Assembly: GCA_002412625.1 (NCBI GenBank)
Contig: DHVK01000037.1
Location: forward strand, 1-34,392
Direction of reading: 5' to 3'
Length of the DNA stretch: 34,392 nt
From: Cloacimonetes bacterium UBA5210
Lineage (GTDB): Bacteria; Cloacimonadota; Cloacimonadia; Cloacimonadales; Cloacimonadaceae
Part shown: piece after piece, positions 1-8,371 of the stretch
Layout: each line of letters opens with the position of its first letter
Numbering within the stretch: position 1 is the stretch's first letter
The notes under the pieces: model-generated
What the model was told of the DNA's origin: nothing
Databases searched by the model: none
Seen by the model: the letters and a program-made list of their open reading frames with translations, nothing else
Made by a program: the position numbers and the translations under genes

Positions 1-11
1 TGGTGTAAAAA

Positions 12-1670
12 ATGGGACAGGGTCACGGGGAATCTAAAAAAGACAAGAAAGAGAAAGAAGATGTTCATCAAAAAGCACTGCACAACCTTACTTCTGTATT
101 GAAGAAAACCGCTACACAAAGCGTGGAGTTATTAGACGTTCTTAACGCTGCTGAAGGGTATTTAGACAAGAACTCCAGCGAATCGAAATGTCCAGTATGT
201 GAACAATACATTGATGTTACGGAACTTAGAAAGAGACTAAACATGCGTGCGGGTGAGATGAAAGATCTTACACAAGCAGTAGAATGCGAGAAGTCTGCTC
301 TCGAAATTTTGGGCAAGTCCCAAACACTTCTAAACAAGCAATGGAAGCTCATCGTCCAAAGCGCATATACCCTTATAACAGCAATCAACCAATGTAGCTT
401 AGACATTGTAGAGCCCTATTACAAGACAGAGATTGGAATTGAGCATTTATCGTTCACGGATGAAGTTGATCCGGTTCTCGATGAATCACTTACAATGCTT
501 CTAGAAGAAAAAATGAAAGAAACTGAGACTTGGAGAATTGTTAAGAGAGATACACAGAAGTCTATTGACCAGAATAAGCTGATTAAAGTTAGTCTAAAGG
601 CATATTTGGATAACATAAACAACGTAGAAGAATTAGAAAAACTCTGTGAGAGTCTAAAAAAAGCACATGTAATTCACGAACAAGTCCGAAAAAGCGAAAT
701 CGATAGAATTCTTGCTTCCCTGTCCGGGGATATCGACAGTCTGTATCGCATGCTTCATCCGGATGAAAAGATAGGCACGATAAGTCTTTATCTGAAGGAG
801 AACGCTAGGGCATCCCTTGAGTTAGGGGCTTGTTTTGAAAACTTACCAAACATCCCACCTCATGCCTATTATAGTGAATCTCATATTGATACGCTTGGGA
901 TTTGCATATTCCTAGCGTTGGCGAGATTTAATAATGCCGAAGTTGTAATTTTGGATGATGTGCTCACATCTGTGGACAGCCAGCATCTGAACAGATTTAT
1001 AGAAATGTTGACGAGCATTACCAGAAACTACAGGCAGATAATTGTTACTACTCACTATCGAGTCTGGAGAGAAAGGTACAGAACTGGAAGAGAAGCATTA
1101 AGCAATACTCAGGTAATTGAGTTAGGCAAATGGACACTGATTAACGGTATTAGAACCAGAGCTTTTAGAACAGAATTAGAGTTACTCAAGATTGAGCTGC
1201 AAAAAGATGATTTTGATAGGCAAGTGATTGCATCTAAATCGGGTGTTATTCTTGAGTCGATACTTGCTTTTCTTACCTTAACCTATCATTTGAAAGTTCG
1301 CCGTAATCATAGGCACGAATACTCATTGGGGGAACTTGCTGATAGTTTTGATAAGGTCATTAGTGCTAATCTTAGAATTATGCGTCAAAATGATGACAGT
1401 GGTAGAGGAGAAATTCGTCTTGCTTCGATGATTACTACAGCAACAGCATTACCTTGGGTACGAAATTGCGTTGGATGTCATTTTCAAGACTTAGGAAGTG
1501 ACACATCAGACAATGACGTGCTCCAATTTGGACAAGCAGTTGTTGATCTGGCAGATGCTATCGTATGCCCTACATGCTTTGGTTTACCTCTAAAGAAAGT
1601 TAACGGGAGTCATTGGGAATGCAAGTGCCAAAATGGGTCGATAATTATGCAACCATTGGAGCATCCATGA
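12..1670 (+). CDS. Zinc-hook SMC/Rad50-like ATPase, N-terminal half missing
   Basis: C-terminal half of an ABC-class (Rad50/SMC-like) ATPase. A CPVC zinc hook lies at residues 60-63, flanked by coiled coil. An ABC-signature-like region is near 286, Walker B (VVILDD) with a D-loop is near 311-320, and an H-loop (VTTH) is near 345. A further ~180 residues end in a Cys cluster (CVGC near 486, CPTC near 518) that looks like a zinc-binding tail. No Walker A is present and the frame has a TAA stop at 6-8, so the ATG at 12 is unlikely to be the native start. The N-terminal ATPase half must lie upstream, in another frame or in a separate ORF. The stop overlaps the next gene's start (ATGA at 1667-1670), so the two were one operon. 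Codons are visibly more AT-rich than in the metabolic genes downstream, which suggests acquired defence DNA. The exact system is not recognised. Confidence 0.75.
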   Translation: MGQGHGESKKDKKEKEDVHQKALHNLTSVLKKTATQSVELLDVLNAAEGYLDKNSSESKCPVCEQYIDVTELRKRLNMRAGEMKDLTQAVECEKSALEILGKSQTLLNKQWKLIVQSAYTLITAINQCSLDIVEPYYKTEIGIEHLSFTDEVDPVLDESLTMLLEEKMKETETWRIVKRDTQKSIDQNKLIKVSLKAYLDNINNVEELEKLCESLKKAHVIHEQVRKSEIDRILASLSGDIDSLYRMLHPDEKIGTISLYLKENARASLELGACFENLPNIPPHAYYSESHIDTLGICIFLALARFNNAEVVILDDVLTSVDSQHLNRFIEMLTSITRNYRQIIVTTHYRVWRERYRTGREALSNTQVIELGKWTLINGIRTRAFRTELELLKIELQKDDFDRQVIASKSGVILESILAFLTLTYHLKVRRNHRHEYSLGELADSFDKVISANLRIMRQNDDSGRGEIRLASMITTATALPWVRNCVGCHFQDLGSDTSDNDVLQFGQAVVDLADAIVCPTCFGLPLKKVNGSHWECKCQNGSIIMQPLEHP

Positions 1671-2020
1671 AGTCATTAAATAAGCTAGAGCTAACATGGG
1701 TTGGGAAGGATAAAAAACCAAAGCTTGAGCCAAGAGTGTTAATTGAAGACCCAGAAAAATCATATCATGCCAAGTTTAGAGTCTCTGATGGGGATATCTT
1801 TGACAACAGACTGATTTATGGTGATAACCTCCTGGCATTAAAGGCACTAGAACAGGAATATACAGGGAAAGTAAAGTGTGTTTACATTGATCCCCCATAC
1901 AATACCGGGAGTGCTTTCGATCATTATGATGATGGAATAGAGCACTCAATATGGCTATCACTGATGAAACAAAGAATTGAACTCATTTACAAGTTGCTAT
2001 CTAATGATGGATCCTTATGA
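1667..2020 (+). pseudogene. Type III-style (Mod) DNA adenine methyltransferase, truncated
   Basis: N-terminal 117 residues of a Mod-type site-specific DNA methyltransferase. The RLIYGDNLLALKAL segment leads into the catalytic motif IV, DPPYNTGSAF (D75-Y78), followed by a helix ending in SNDGSL, where intact members usually continue with WISIDD or similar. The frame stops at 2018-2020. The target-recognition region and the S-adenosylmethionine-binding FxGxG motif, which come later in this beta-class order, are absent, so the product should be inactive. The start ATG at 1667 overlaps the previous stop (ATGA), indicating translational coupling. An earlier in-frame ATG at 1613 lies inside the upstream gene and is less likely. 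The break sits about 30 bp before a repeat that recurs at 19651, so deletion, insertion or contig misassembly are all possible. Confidence 0.8.
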
Positions 2021-2046
2021 GCCATGGACTGAGCATGCTGAATGCC

Positions 2047-2080
2047 TGCACATTTTGCAGTTTTCGTTGTCACGTTGCAA
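2047..2080 (+). repeat. 34-bp repeat, copy A (matches 19651-19684)
   Basis: This stretch matches 19651-19684 at 31 of 34 positions without gaps. Both copies share the core TTTCGTTGTCACGTT. It lies just after the truncated methylase and before an unrelated gene, which makes it a candidate recombination or insertion scar. Confidence 0.7.
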
Positions 2081-2204
2081 CTGTCTAGCGGCTTTTGCCA
2101 GGAGAAAGGTGCATCATCCCAGGAAGCCGAGCCCGCGAAAAGCTTGACAATCAAGCAGGGAGCGGATTCTCTGCTCAAAAATTATGCAAGATAAAAGAGA
2201 TAAT

Positions 2205-2798
2205 ATGCGCAGAATAATACTGGCACTGTTGCTACTAACAGCTTGTGGGCTGGGGGCAGCCCGGACTCCGCAAGAGATCTATCCGGCATCATACATCGCG
2301 TTTGAAATGGAGCAACTCTCCTTTGAGCTCAGTGACAGTCTGATGATTTTTGATGGGCTGTTCAGCTTCTCGAATCTCAGTGCATTGCGGGAAAAGGACG
2401 AGATATATTTTCCGATTATTGTCGATAATGATCAGGCTATGTATGATAGCCTGTTTGTTACCTGGGAAGAGACCGGCTATCCGGTGCCGACGAGACGTCT
2501 GGAGGGGGGATTTTGGTTTACTTTGGAATTACCCGGCCGCAGTATCGACACCATTCGCATCCGATATCGTCAAAAGCTGAACGGGAAGCAGGCAAAATAT
2601 ATCCTGTTGAGTGCAAACAGCTGGGCAAAAGCGCTGGCCTACGCCAGTTACCGCGTTTCTTTACCGCAAGGTAGCAAGGTAAAACACTATCCGTTTGAAG
2701 ACAGGGTGGAAGCGCAATTGATCGATGGCAGATTGGTGTGGACCTGGCATGTTCATGACTTCGTGCCCAAAAAGGATTTCTATATAGAGTGGGAATAG
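2205..2798 (+). CDS. Exported lipoprotein of unknown function
   Basis: A 197-residue protein that I do not recognise. The N-terminus is a signal peptide with a lipobox-like LTAC near residue 14, so it is probably lipid-anchored outside the inner membrane. The mature part is rich in short beta-strand-like segments with alternating hydrophobic and aromatic residues, suggesting a beta-sandwich. I chose ATG 2205 over ATG 2184 because it follows AAAAGAGATAAT and places the charged MRR directly before the hydrophobic core. It is flanked by the broken methylase and the pgk-mut operon, and nothing in the context assigns a role. A weak hairpin with a T-tract follows the gene. Confidence 0.7.
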   Translation: MRRIILALLLLTACGLGAARTPQEIYPASYIAFEMEQLSFELSDSLMIFDGLFSFSNLSALREKDEIYFPIIVDNDQAMYDSLFVTWEETGYPVPTRRLEGGFWFTLELPGRSIDTIRIRYRQKLNGKQAKYILLSANSWAKALAYASYRVSLPQGSKVKHYPFEDRVEAQLIDGRLVWTWHVHDFVPKKDFYIEWE

Positions 2799-2882
2799 GG
2801 CTGTTCCCGGTGCTTCTCGTTGCGCTTTGGGTTGATCTGGCATGTGAAGTCGCACCCTCCCGGGGAGTTGACCATTGATTGA

Positions 2883-2911
2883 CACCGGATAAGGGTAGCC
2901 GGGGTTTTTTT
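2883..2911 (+). terminator. Weak Rho-independent terminator after the lipoprotein gene
   Basis: CCGG (2885-2888) can pair with CCGG (2899-2902) over a 10-nt loop, followed by seven T residues (2905-2911). The stem is short, so this is tentative. Confidence 0.35.
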
Positions 2912-3038
2912 GCTAACGGCTGACAACCGTTCCGGAAGCCGCGATGATCCGGCAAAAAGTACTTGACGTAAAGCTAAACGCTATAAGCATGAATCTCTCA
3001 TATCGAAACGAACAAAATAAACGGCATGGAGTATAAAA

Positions 3039-4328
3039 ATGACTTATATACCAAGCATGATGGAAGCGGATCTGAAGGGCAAGGTAGTGCTTGTCCGCAT
3101 GGATCACAATGTAGTGAAAAAGGGCAAAATCAAAGACCCGATGCGCATCGACGCCACCATCCCCACTTTACTTCATATCTTTAAAAAGGGCGGAATGCCC
3201 ATTCTGATGAGCCATGTTGGCCGTCCCTTTGACAAGGTGTCCAAACAAATCAACATCTCGGAGTATGAATCCGTGGAACCGATTGTGGATTATATCAGCC
3301 AAAAACTGCAGCTGAAAGGCATCATCCCCACTATGACAGCCGGCGACAGCTTTGGCATCACCGATCTCAGCCCATTGGCAGAATCCGTGGAAGCCATGAA
3401 GAAGGGCGATTGCGATTTCGTGTATCTGCCCAATACCCGGTGGTTCAAGGGCGAGGAAGCCAAGGACGATAGCGCGGATGCCTTTGCCAAAAACCTTGCC
3501 GGCTACGCTGAACTATATATCAACGATGCTTTTGGCAGTTGGCAGGCGCATGCCAGCACATATCAGATCACCCAATTCCTGCCGGCTTACGCAGGATTGC
3601 TGATGCTCAAAGAAATCGCGAATCTGGATCAGGTGTTCCAGCCCAAGCGCCCATTGGTGGCAGTGGTCGCCGGCAGCAAGTTTGACACCAAGATCGGGCC
3701 GCTGGCAGCGCTATTGGAGATTGCCGATCATCTGGTCTTGGGCGGAGTGATCTATAACGCATATATTGCAGCCAAATACGGCATCAACGTCTCCGGATTG
3801 TCGGAAGAAGATGTGGCGGCTGCCCGCAAGTTCATCGCAGATAGCGGTGAGAATATCAGCAAGATGTTGGAGCTTCCCGGAGTCATCCTTTGCCAGAGCA
3901 TTCAGGAGCGCAACGAGGACAATTGGGATGCCTGCCGGATCGAAGATATGAAGGATTGGGATCAGAGTGAGCCCATCGGCTATATCCTGGATGCGGATCC
4001 CGACGTCTTTGACATCCCCGAAATCAAGCAGGTCTTTGCTTCCGCCGGGACTGTCTTTGTGAATGCAGTGATGGGCTTCACGCCTATGTTCCCGGAAGGC
4101 AGCATGGCGATGTATCGCCTGATCGATAACAACGCCAAAGCGGTAAAACTGTTCGGTGGGGGAGATACGATTCAGGATTTTGGCACTTACCTGCCCGGCA
4201 TCTTTTCACAAGCTCAAAACAACCCATTATACTATTTCTTCACCGGCGGCGGGGCGATTCTTTCGGCGATCGAAAACCGCAGCTCAACCGGAATGAAACC
4301 GATTCAAGCTTTAATCAAAGAAAAATAA
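3039..4328 (+). CDS. pgk: Phosphoglycerate kinase, divergent
   Basis: Phosphoglycerate kinase (1,3-bisphosphoglycerate + ADP to 3-phosphoglycerate + ATP), 429 residues against the usual ~390-415. Substrate-site residues are visible: D22 and N24 (RMDHNV, usually VDFNV), R36, H59 and R62 (SHVGRP), and R134 (NTRWFKGEE). The nucleotide side shows K214 in AGSKFDTKIG, GGGDT at 373-377 and TGGGA at 402-406. The normal HRAH segment reads AFGSWQAHAST, so the arginine that contacts the triose phosphate (R168 in the yeast enzyme) is Q169 here. The usual WNGPMG reads VNAVMG. A GGAG Shine-Dalgarno precedes ATG 3039. The gene lies 15 bp before mutA and probably shares its operon, an unusual place for a glycolytic kinase. 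The family call is firm. Whether it is the main glycolytic PGK is uncertain. Confidence 0.88.
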   Translation: MTYIPSMMEADLKGKVVLVRMDHNVVKKGKIKDPMRIDATIPTLLHIFKKGGMPILMSHVGRPFDKVSKQINISEYESVEPIVDYISQKLQLKGIIPTMTAGDSFGITDLSPLAESVEAMKKGDCDFVYLPNTRWFKGEEAKDDSADAFAKNLAGYAELYINDAFGSWQAHASTYQITQFLPAYAGLLMLKEIANLDQVFQPKRPLVAVVAGSKFDTKIGPLAALLEIADHLVLGGVIYNAYIAAKYGINVSGLSEEDVAAARKFIADSGENISKMLELPGVILCQSIQERNEDNWDACRIEDMKDWDQSEPIGYILDADPDVFDIPEIKQVFASAGTVFVNAVMGFTPMFPEGSMAMYRLIDNNAKAVKLFGGGDTIQDFGTYLPGIFSQAQNNPLYYFFTGGGAILSAIENRSSTGMKPIQALIKEK

Positions 4329-4343
4329 TAGGAGTTCAACTAA

Positions 4344-6227
4344 GTGGATACGAAAGTGAACTTACCGCAAGACTTTCCACCACCCAAATGGGAAGAGTGG
4401 AAACAACAAGTAACAGACACGCTGAAAGGCGCGGATTATGACAAAGTGATGAAGACCCGTACCTACGAGGGCATCACTCTGGAACCGATCTACCGCAAAG
4501 AAGACATCGCCGGGTTTGGCTTTTGCGAAAGCGAGCCGGGCGCGGCCCCCTATGTAAGGGGCAACGATCCCCAAAAGTTCATCAATGAAGGCTGGAAGGT
4601 GGCCCAGGCGCAGGTCAACCCTGATCTGAAAGCGCTGAATGCCTCCCTGAAAGCGGAACTGATGCGCGGGCTGAGCATGGTGAACCTGAAGCTGAAGCAC
4701 GACGACTTCCCCGGCGGAATGGTTTTGAACAGCGTGAAGGACATCCAAAGCGTGTTGGATGGCATCGATTTGGATGCCGCCCCGCTTTTCATTCAAATGG
4801 ACATCGACGATCAGGATATCTTTCCTCTTCTAAGTGAATACTTGGAAGCGCTGGGAAAACCGGTGCGCGATCTGGAAGGCTTTGTGGGCTTTGATCCTAC
4901 CGGTGAATTTGCCCGCAAGGGATACCTCACCCTGCCGCTGGAAGATCTCTGGCAGAAAGTCTCTGATGCCGTGATTGTCAGGGCGTCGCGAGCCCCCAAA
5001 CTGCGCTGTTTTATAATCGATGGCACAGTTTACGAGACAGCGGGAGCATCCAGCACTCAGGAACTGGGCTTTGTGCTTTCTACCGCGATCGGCTACATTC
5101 AGGGTATGATGCAAACCGGCATGGACATCGATACGGTTGCGCCGCTGTTTGCGGTAAAGCTTGCGCTGGGTTCAAACTTCTTTATGGAGATCGCCAAGAT
5201 CAGAGCCTTCCGTCTGCTTTGGGCAGAGATGATCAAGGCTTTCGGCGGTAACACGGAATCCCAAAAGATCTGGATTCACGGCAAAACTGCCGGCTTCAAC
5301 AAAACTACTTATGACCCCTATGTGAATATGTTGCGAACCACCACCGAGAGCTTTTCCGCGGTGATCGGCGGAGTGGACAGCCTGGAAACTGATCCCTTTG
5401 ACGCCATGGTGAAGGCCGACAACGCCTTCGCGCGGCGCATTGCCCGCAATCAACAACTGATTCTGGCAGAGGAATCCCACTTCGCGAAAGTGGTGGATCC
5501 CGCCGGAGGCTGCTATTACATCGAAAGCCTGACCGCGCAGATCGCGGAAAGTGCCTGGAACTTCATGCAAGAACTGGAAACTGCGGGCGGCATGATACGC
5601 GCTCTGAAAGCGGGGAAGATTCACGATATGATCGCCCCTGTGGCGCAGGCCAGAATCGATGCCGTGCACAAGCGCAAGGATGTGGTGGTCGGCGTGAATA
5701 TGTATGCCAATCAGAGCGATGAAGCGCTAAACTTGATCAACTCTTTTGCTCCGGATTATGCCGGAAAGCCGGTGAGCTTGGAAAAAGGCGCTCTGCCGCG
5801 GCGGCGTGCCGTTATGCATGTGGAAGAACTGCGGGCGCGGGTCAGTGCTCAGGCACCAAAGATCATGTTGCTAAACATGGGCACAGTGGCAGACTATAAA
5901 GCCCGTGCCGATTTCAGCAGCGGTTTCTTCCAGATGGCGGGATTCCAGGTGTTGAGTGAACAAGGCTTCAGCACAGTGGAAGAGGCGGTAAACGCTGCCC
6001 TGGAAAGCCAAGCAAAGGCATTCTGCATCTGCAGCACGGATGCCAAATATGAAGAACTGGTGGCTCCGCTCTGCCACAAGCTGAAACCGGCAACGATGAT
6101 TCTGGCAGGCTATCCCGCTGATAAGATTGACGAATATAAAGCCGGAGGCATCGATGTGTTTATCCACATCCGGGCTAACGCCTACGAAACGCTGAAAGAC
6201 CTGGCACAGAAACTGGAGGTGAATTGA
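4344..6227 (+). CDS. mutA: Methylmalonyl-CoA mutase, small (beta) subunit
   Basis: Non-catalytic subunit of heterodimeric adenosylcobalamin-dependent methylmalonyl-CoA mutase, 627 residues, cytoplasmic. The N-terminal TIM-barrel part includes the family segment GSNFFMEIAKIRAFRLLWAE. The C-terminal ~130 residues have the cobalamin-binding fold but no DxHxxG motif: the equivalent stretch reads LLNMGTVADYKARADF. That is what separates MutA from MutB. The start is GTG at 4344, preceded by AGGAGTT (4330-4336). The gene follows pgk by 15 bp, and its stop overlaps mutB by one base (TGATG at 6225-6229). With mutB it interconverts succinyl-CoA and (R)-methylmalonyl-CoA, the key step of propionate metabolism. 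Confidence 0.95.
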   Translation: MDTKVNLPQDFPPPKWEEWKQQVTDTLKGADYDKVMKTRTYEGITLEPIYRKEDIAGFGFCESEPGAAPYVRGNDPQKFINEGWKVAQAQVNPDLKALNASLKAELMRGLSMVNLKLKHDDFPGGMVLNSVKDIQSVLDGIDLDAAPLFIQMDIDDQDIFPLLSEYLEALGKPVRDLEGFVGFDPTGEFARKGYLTLPLEDLWQKVSDAVIVRASRAPKLRCFIIDGTVYETAGASSTQELGFVLSTAIGYIQGMMQTGMDIDTVAPLFAVKLALGSNFFMEIAKIRAFRLLWAEMIKAFGGNTESQKIWIHGKTAGFNKTTYDPYVNMLRTTTESFSAVIGGVDSLETDPFDAMVKADNAFARRIARNQQLILAEESHFAKVVDPAGGCYYIESLTAQIAESAWNFMQELETAGGMIRALKAGKIHDMIAPVAQARIDAVHKRKDVVVGVNMYANQSDEALNLINSFAPDYAGKPVSLEKGALPRRRAVMHVEELRARVSAQAPKIMLLNMGTVADYKARADFSSGFFQMAGFQVLSEQGFSTVEEAVNAALESQAKAFCICSTDAKYEELVAPLCHKLKPATMILAGYPADKIDEYKAGGIDVFIHIRANAYETLKDLAQKLEVN

Positions 6228-8371
6228 TGAATCCCGATTTTAAGAGCTTTAAGCCCGATTTCACGGCTCCCGCGAACCCGCAAAGCACCTCCACTCCGCA
6301 GCCGGATAAACTCTGGCAGACCAACGAACAGGTGGCGGTGAAACCGATCTATACCAAAGCCGACCTCGACCGGCTGGAGCATCTGGATTATCTGAGCGGC
6401 ATCGCTCCCTATCTGCGGGGACCTTATCCCAGCATGTATGTGCAGAGGCCGTGGACCATCCGGCAATATGCCGGGTTCTCTACCGCGGAAGAATCCAACG
6501 CCTTCTATCGCCGCAACCTGGCAATGGGGCAGAAGGGACTTTCCATCGCTTTTGACTTGGCGACCCACCGTGGTTACGATTCGGACCATCCCCGGGTCGT
6601 GGGTGACGTCGGTAAGGCCGGCGTGGCAGTGGATAGCATCCTGGATATGAAGATTCTGTTCGATAAAATCCCGCTGGATCAGATGAGTGTATCGATGACG
6701 ATGAACGGGGCAGTGATCCCGATTATGGCCTTCTACATCGTGGCTGCCGAAGAACAGGGCGTGAAGCCCGAACAACTGAACGGCACCATCCAAAACGATA
6801 TCCTGAAAGAATATATGGTGCGCAATACCTATATCTATCCTCCGGAAGCATCCATGCGCATTATTGCCGACATCTTCAGCTATACTTCGCGCAAGATGCC
6901 AAAGTTCAATAGCATCAGCATCTCCGGCTATCATATGCACGAAGCCGGGGCAACGGCGGACCTGGAAATGGCATATACTTTGGCCGATGGTTTGGAGTAT
7001 GCCCGTACGGGAATCGCCGCGGGAATCGATATCGATGTCTTTGCTCCGCGCTTGTCCTTCTTCTGGGCAGAGGGTATGAACTACTTCATGGAGATCGCCA
7101 AACTGCGCAGTGCCAGAATGCTTTGGGCGAAGATCATTAAAGAATTTAATCCCAAAAATCCCAAATCCATGGCGCTGAGAACTCACTCACAAACCTCCGG
7201 CTGGAGCCTGACCGAGCAGGATCCCTTCAATAATGTGGCCAGAACCTGCATCGAAGCCCTGGCTGCAACCATGGGGCACACGCAAAGCCTGCATACAAAC
7301 TCGCTGGATGAAGCCATCGCGCTGCCCACCGACTTCTCTGCCCGCATTGCCCGTAATACGCAGCTCTTTTTGCAACATGAAACCGGTGTATGTAAGGTGA
7401 TCGATCCCTGGGCGGGTTCCTACTATGTGGAAAGCCTCACCAACGATTTGATGCTCCGCGCTTGGGATCACATCATGGAAGTAGAAAGCCTGGGCGGAAT
7501 GGCCAAAGCGATTCAGACCGGATTGCCCAAGATGCGCATCGAAGAAGCTTCCGCGCGGCGTCAGGCAAAGATCGACAGCGCAGCGGATACCATCGTGGGC
7601 GTGAATAAATATCGCCTGGATAAAGAAGATCCCATCGAGACTCTGGAAGTGGACAACTCCGCCGTGCGTACCGCGCAACTGGCGCGCCTGGAGCTGCTGC
7701 GCAAGAATCGGGACGAAAATAAAGTGAAGGCCTGTCTGGACGCTATCACCAAAGCATCCGAAAACAAAGACGGAAACCTGCTGGAGCTGGCAATAGATGC
7801 CGCCCGCGCCAGAGCATCCTTGGGAGAAATCTCGGATGCCATGGAGAAGGTGTTTGGCCGTCATCAGGCGCATATCAGACTAATCAGCAACGTATATAGC
7901 AGCGAGTATGCCAATATGGACGATATCGAAAAAGTAAGAGCCCTCACCGACCAATTTGCCGAGCAAGAAGGCCGCAGACCGCGGATCCTGATTGCCAAAA
8001 TGGGGCAGGACGGGCACGATCGCGGGGCCAAGGTAGTGGCTACAGCCTATGCCGACATGGGCTTCGACGTGGATATGGGGCCTTTGTTCCAGACTCCCGA
8101 AGAAACCGCGCGTCAGGCTGTGGAAAACGATGTGCATGTGATCGGGATGAGTTCCCTGGCCGCGGGGCACAAGACTCTTCTGCCGCAACTGGTGGAAGAG
8201 CTGAAGAGGCTGGATCGGGATGATATCATGATCATCGTGGGCGGCGTAATCCCTCAGGCAGATTATGATTACCTCTATCAACACGGAGCTTCCGCCATCT
8301 TTGGACCCGGTACCCACCTTCCTACAGCGGCAACGCAGATGATGGAAAAACTTCTGGAAAATAATGGATAA
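6227..8371 (+). CDS. mutB: Methylmalonyl-CoA mutase, large (alpha, catalytic) subunit
   Basis: Catalytic subunit, 714 residues. The N-terminal barrel contains YPSMYVQRPWTIRQYAGF, including the tyrosine and arginine region that contacts substrate, and GYHMHEAG, which carries the catalytic histidine pair region. The C-terminal B12 domain has DGHDRG at 595-600, with H597 as lower cobalt ligand, followed by GMSSLAAGH and a GG-rich end (IVGGVIPQ). This is a complete, active-looking protein of normal length. The real start is ATG 6227, preceded by a strong GGAGGTGA. A TTG one codon earlier is unlikely. The stop overlaps meaB by 8 bases, so mutA-mutB-meaB are translationally coupled. No epimerase or carboxylase genes lie in the window. 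Confidence 0.97.
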   Translation: MNPDFKSFKPDFTAPANPQSTSTPQPDKLWQTNEQVAVKPIYTKADLDRLEHLDYLSGIAPYLRGPYPSMYVQRPWTIRQYAGFSTAEESNAFYRRNLAMGQKGLSIAFDLATHRGYDSDHPRVVGDVGKAGVAVDSILDMKILFDKIPLDQMSVSMTMNGAVIPIMAFYIVAAEEQGVKPEQLNGTIQNDILKEYMVRNTYIYPPEASMRIIADIFSYTSRKMPKFNSISISGYHMHEAGATADLEMAYTLADGLEYARTGIAAGIDIDVFAPRLSFFWAEGMNYFMEIAKLRSARMLWAKIIKEFNPKNPKSMALRTHSQTSGWSLTEQDPFNNVARTCIEALAATMGHTQSLHTNSLDEAIALPTDFSARIARNTQLFLQHETGVCKVIDPWAGSYYVESLTNDLMLRAWDHIMEVESLGGMAKAIQTGLPKMRIEEASARRQAKIDSAADTIVGVNKYRLDKEDPIETLEVDNSAVRTAQLARLELLRKNRDENKVKACLDAITKASENKDGNLLELAIDAARARASLGEISDAMEKVFGRHQAHIRLISNVYSSEYANMDDIEKVRALTDQFAEQEGRRPRILIAKMGQDGHDRGAKVVATAYADMGFDVDMGPLFQTPEETARQAVENDVHVIGMSSLAAGHKTLLPQLVEELKRLDRDDIMIIVGGVIPQADYDYLYQHGASAIFGPGTHLPTAATQMMEKLLENNG

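Noticed and set aside
2963..2987. TTGACG and TATAAG upstream of pgk as a promoter
   Set aside because: The spacer is only 13 bases, too short for a sigma-70 promoter. Each half may belong to a different or chance signal.
6182..7186. A 334-codon minus-strand open frame opposite mutB
   Set aside because: It is an antisense shadow of a highly conserved gene, rich in His/Gly without domain features and with no Shine-Dalgarno sequence.
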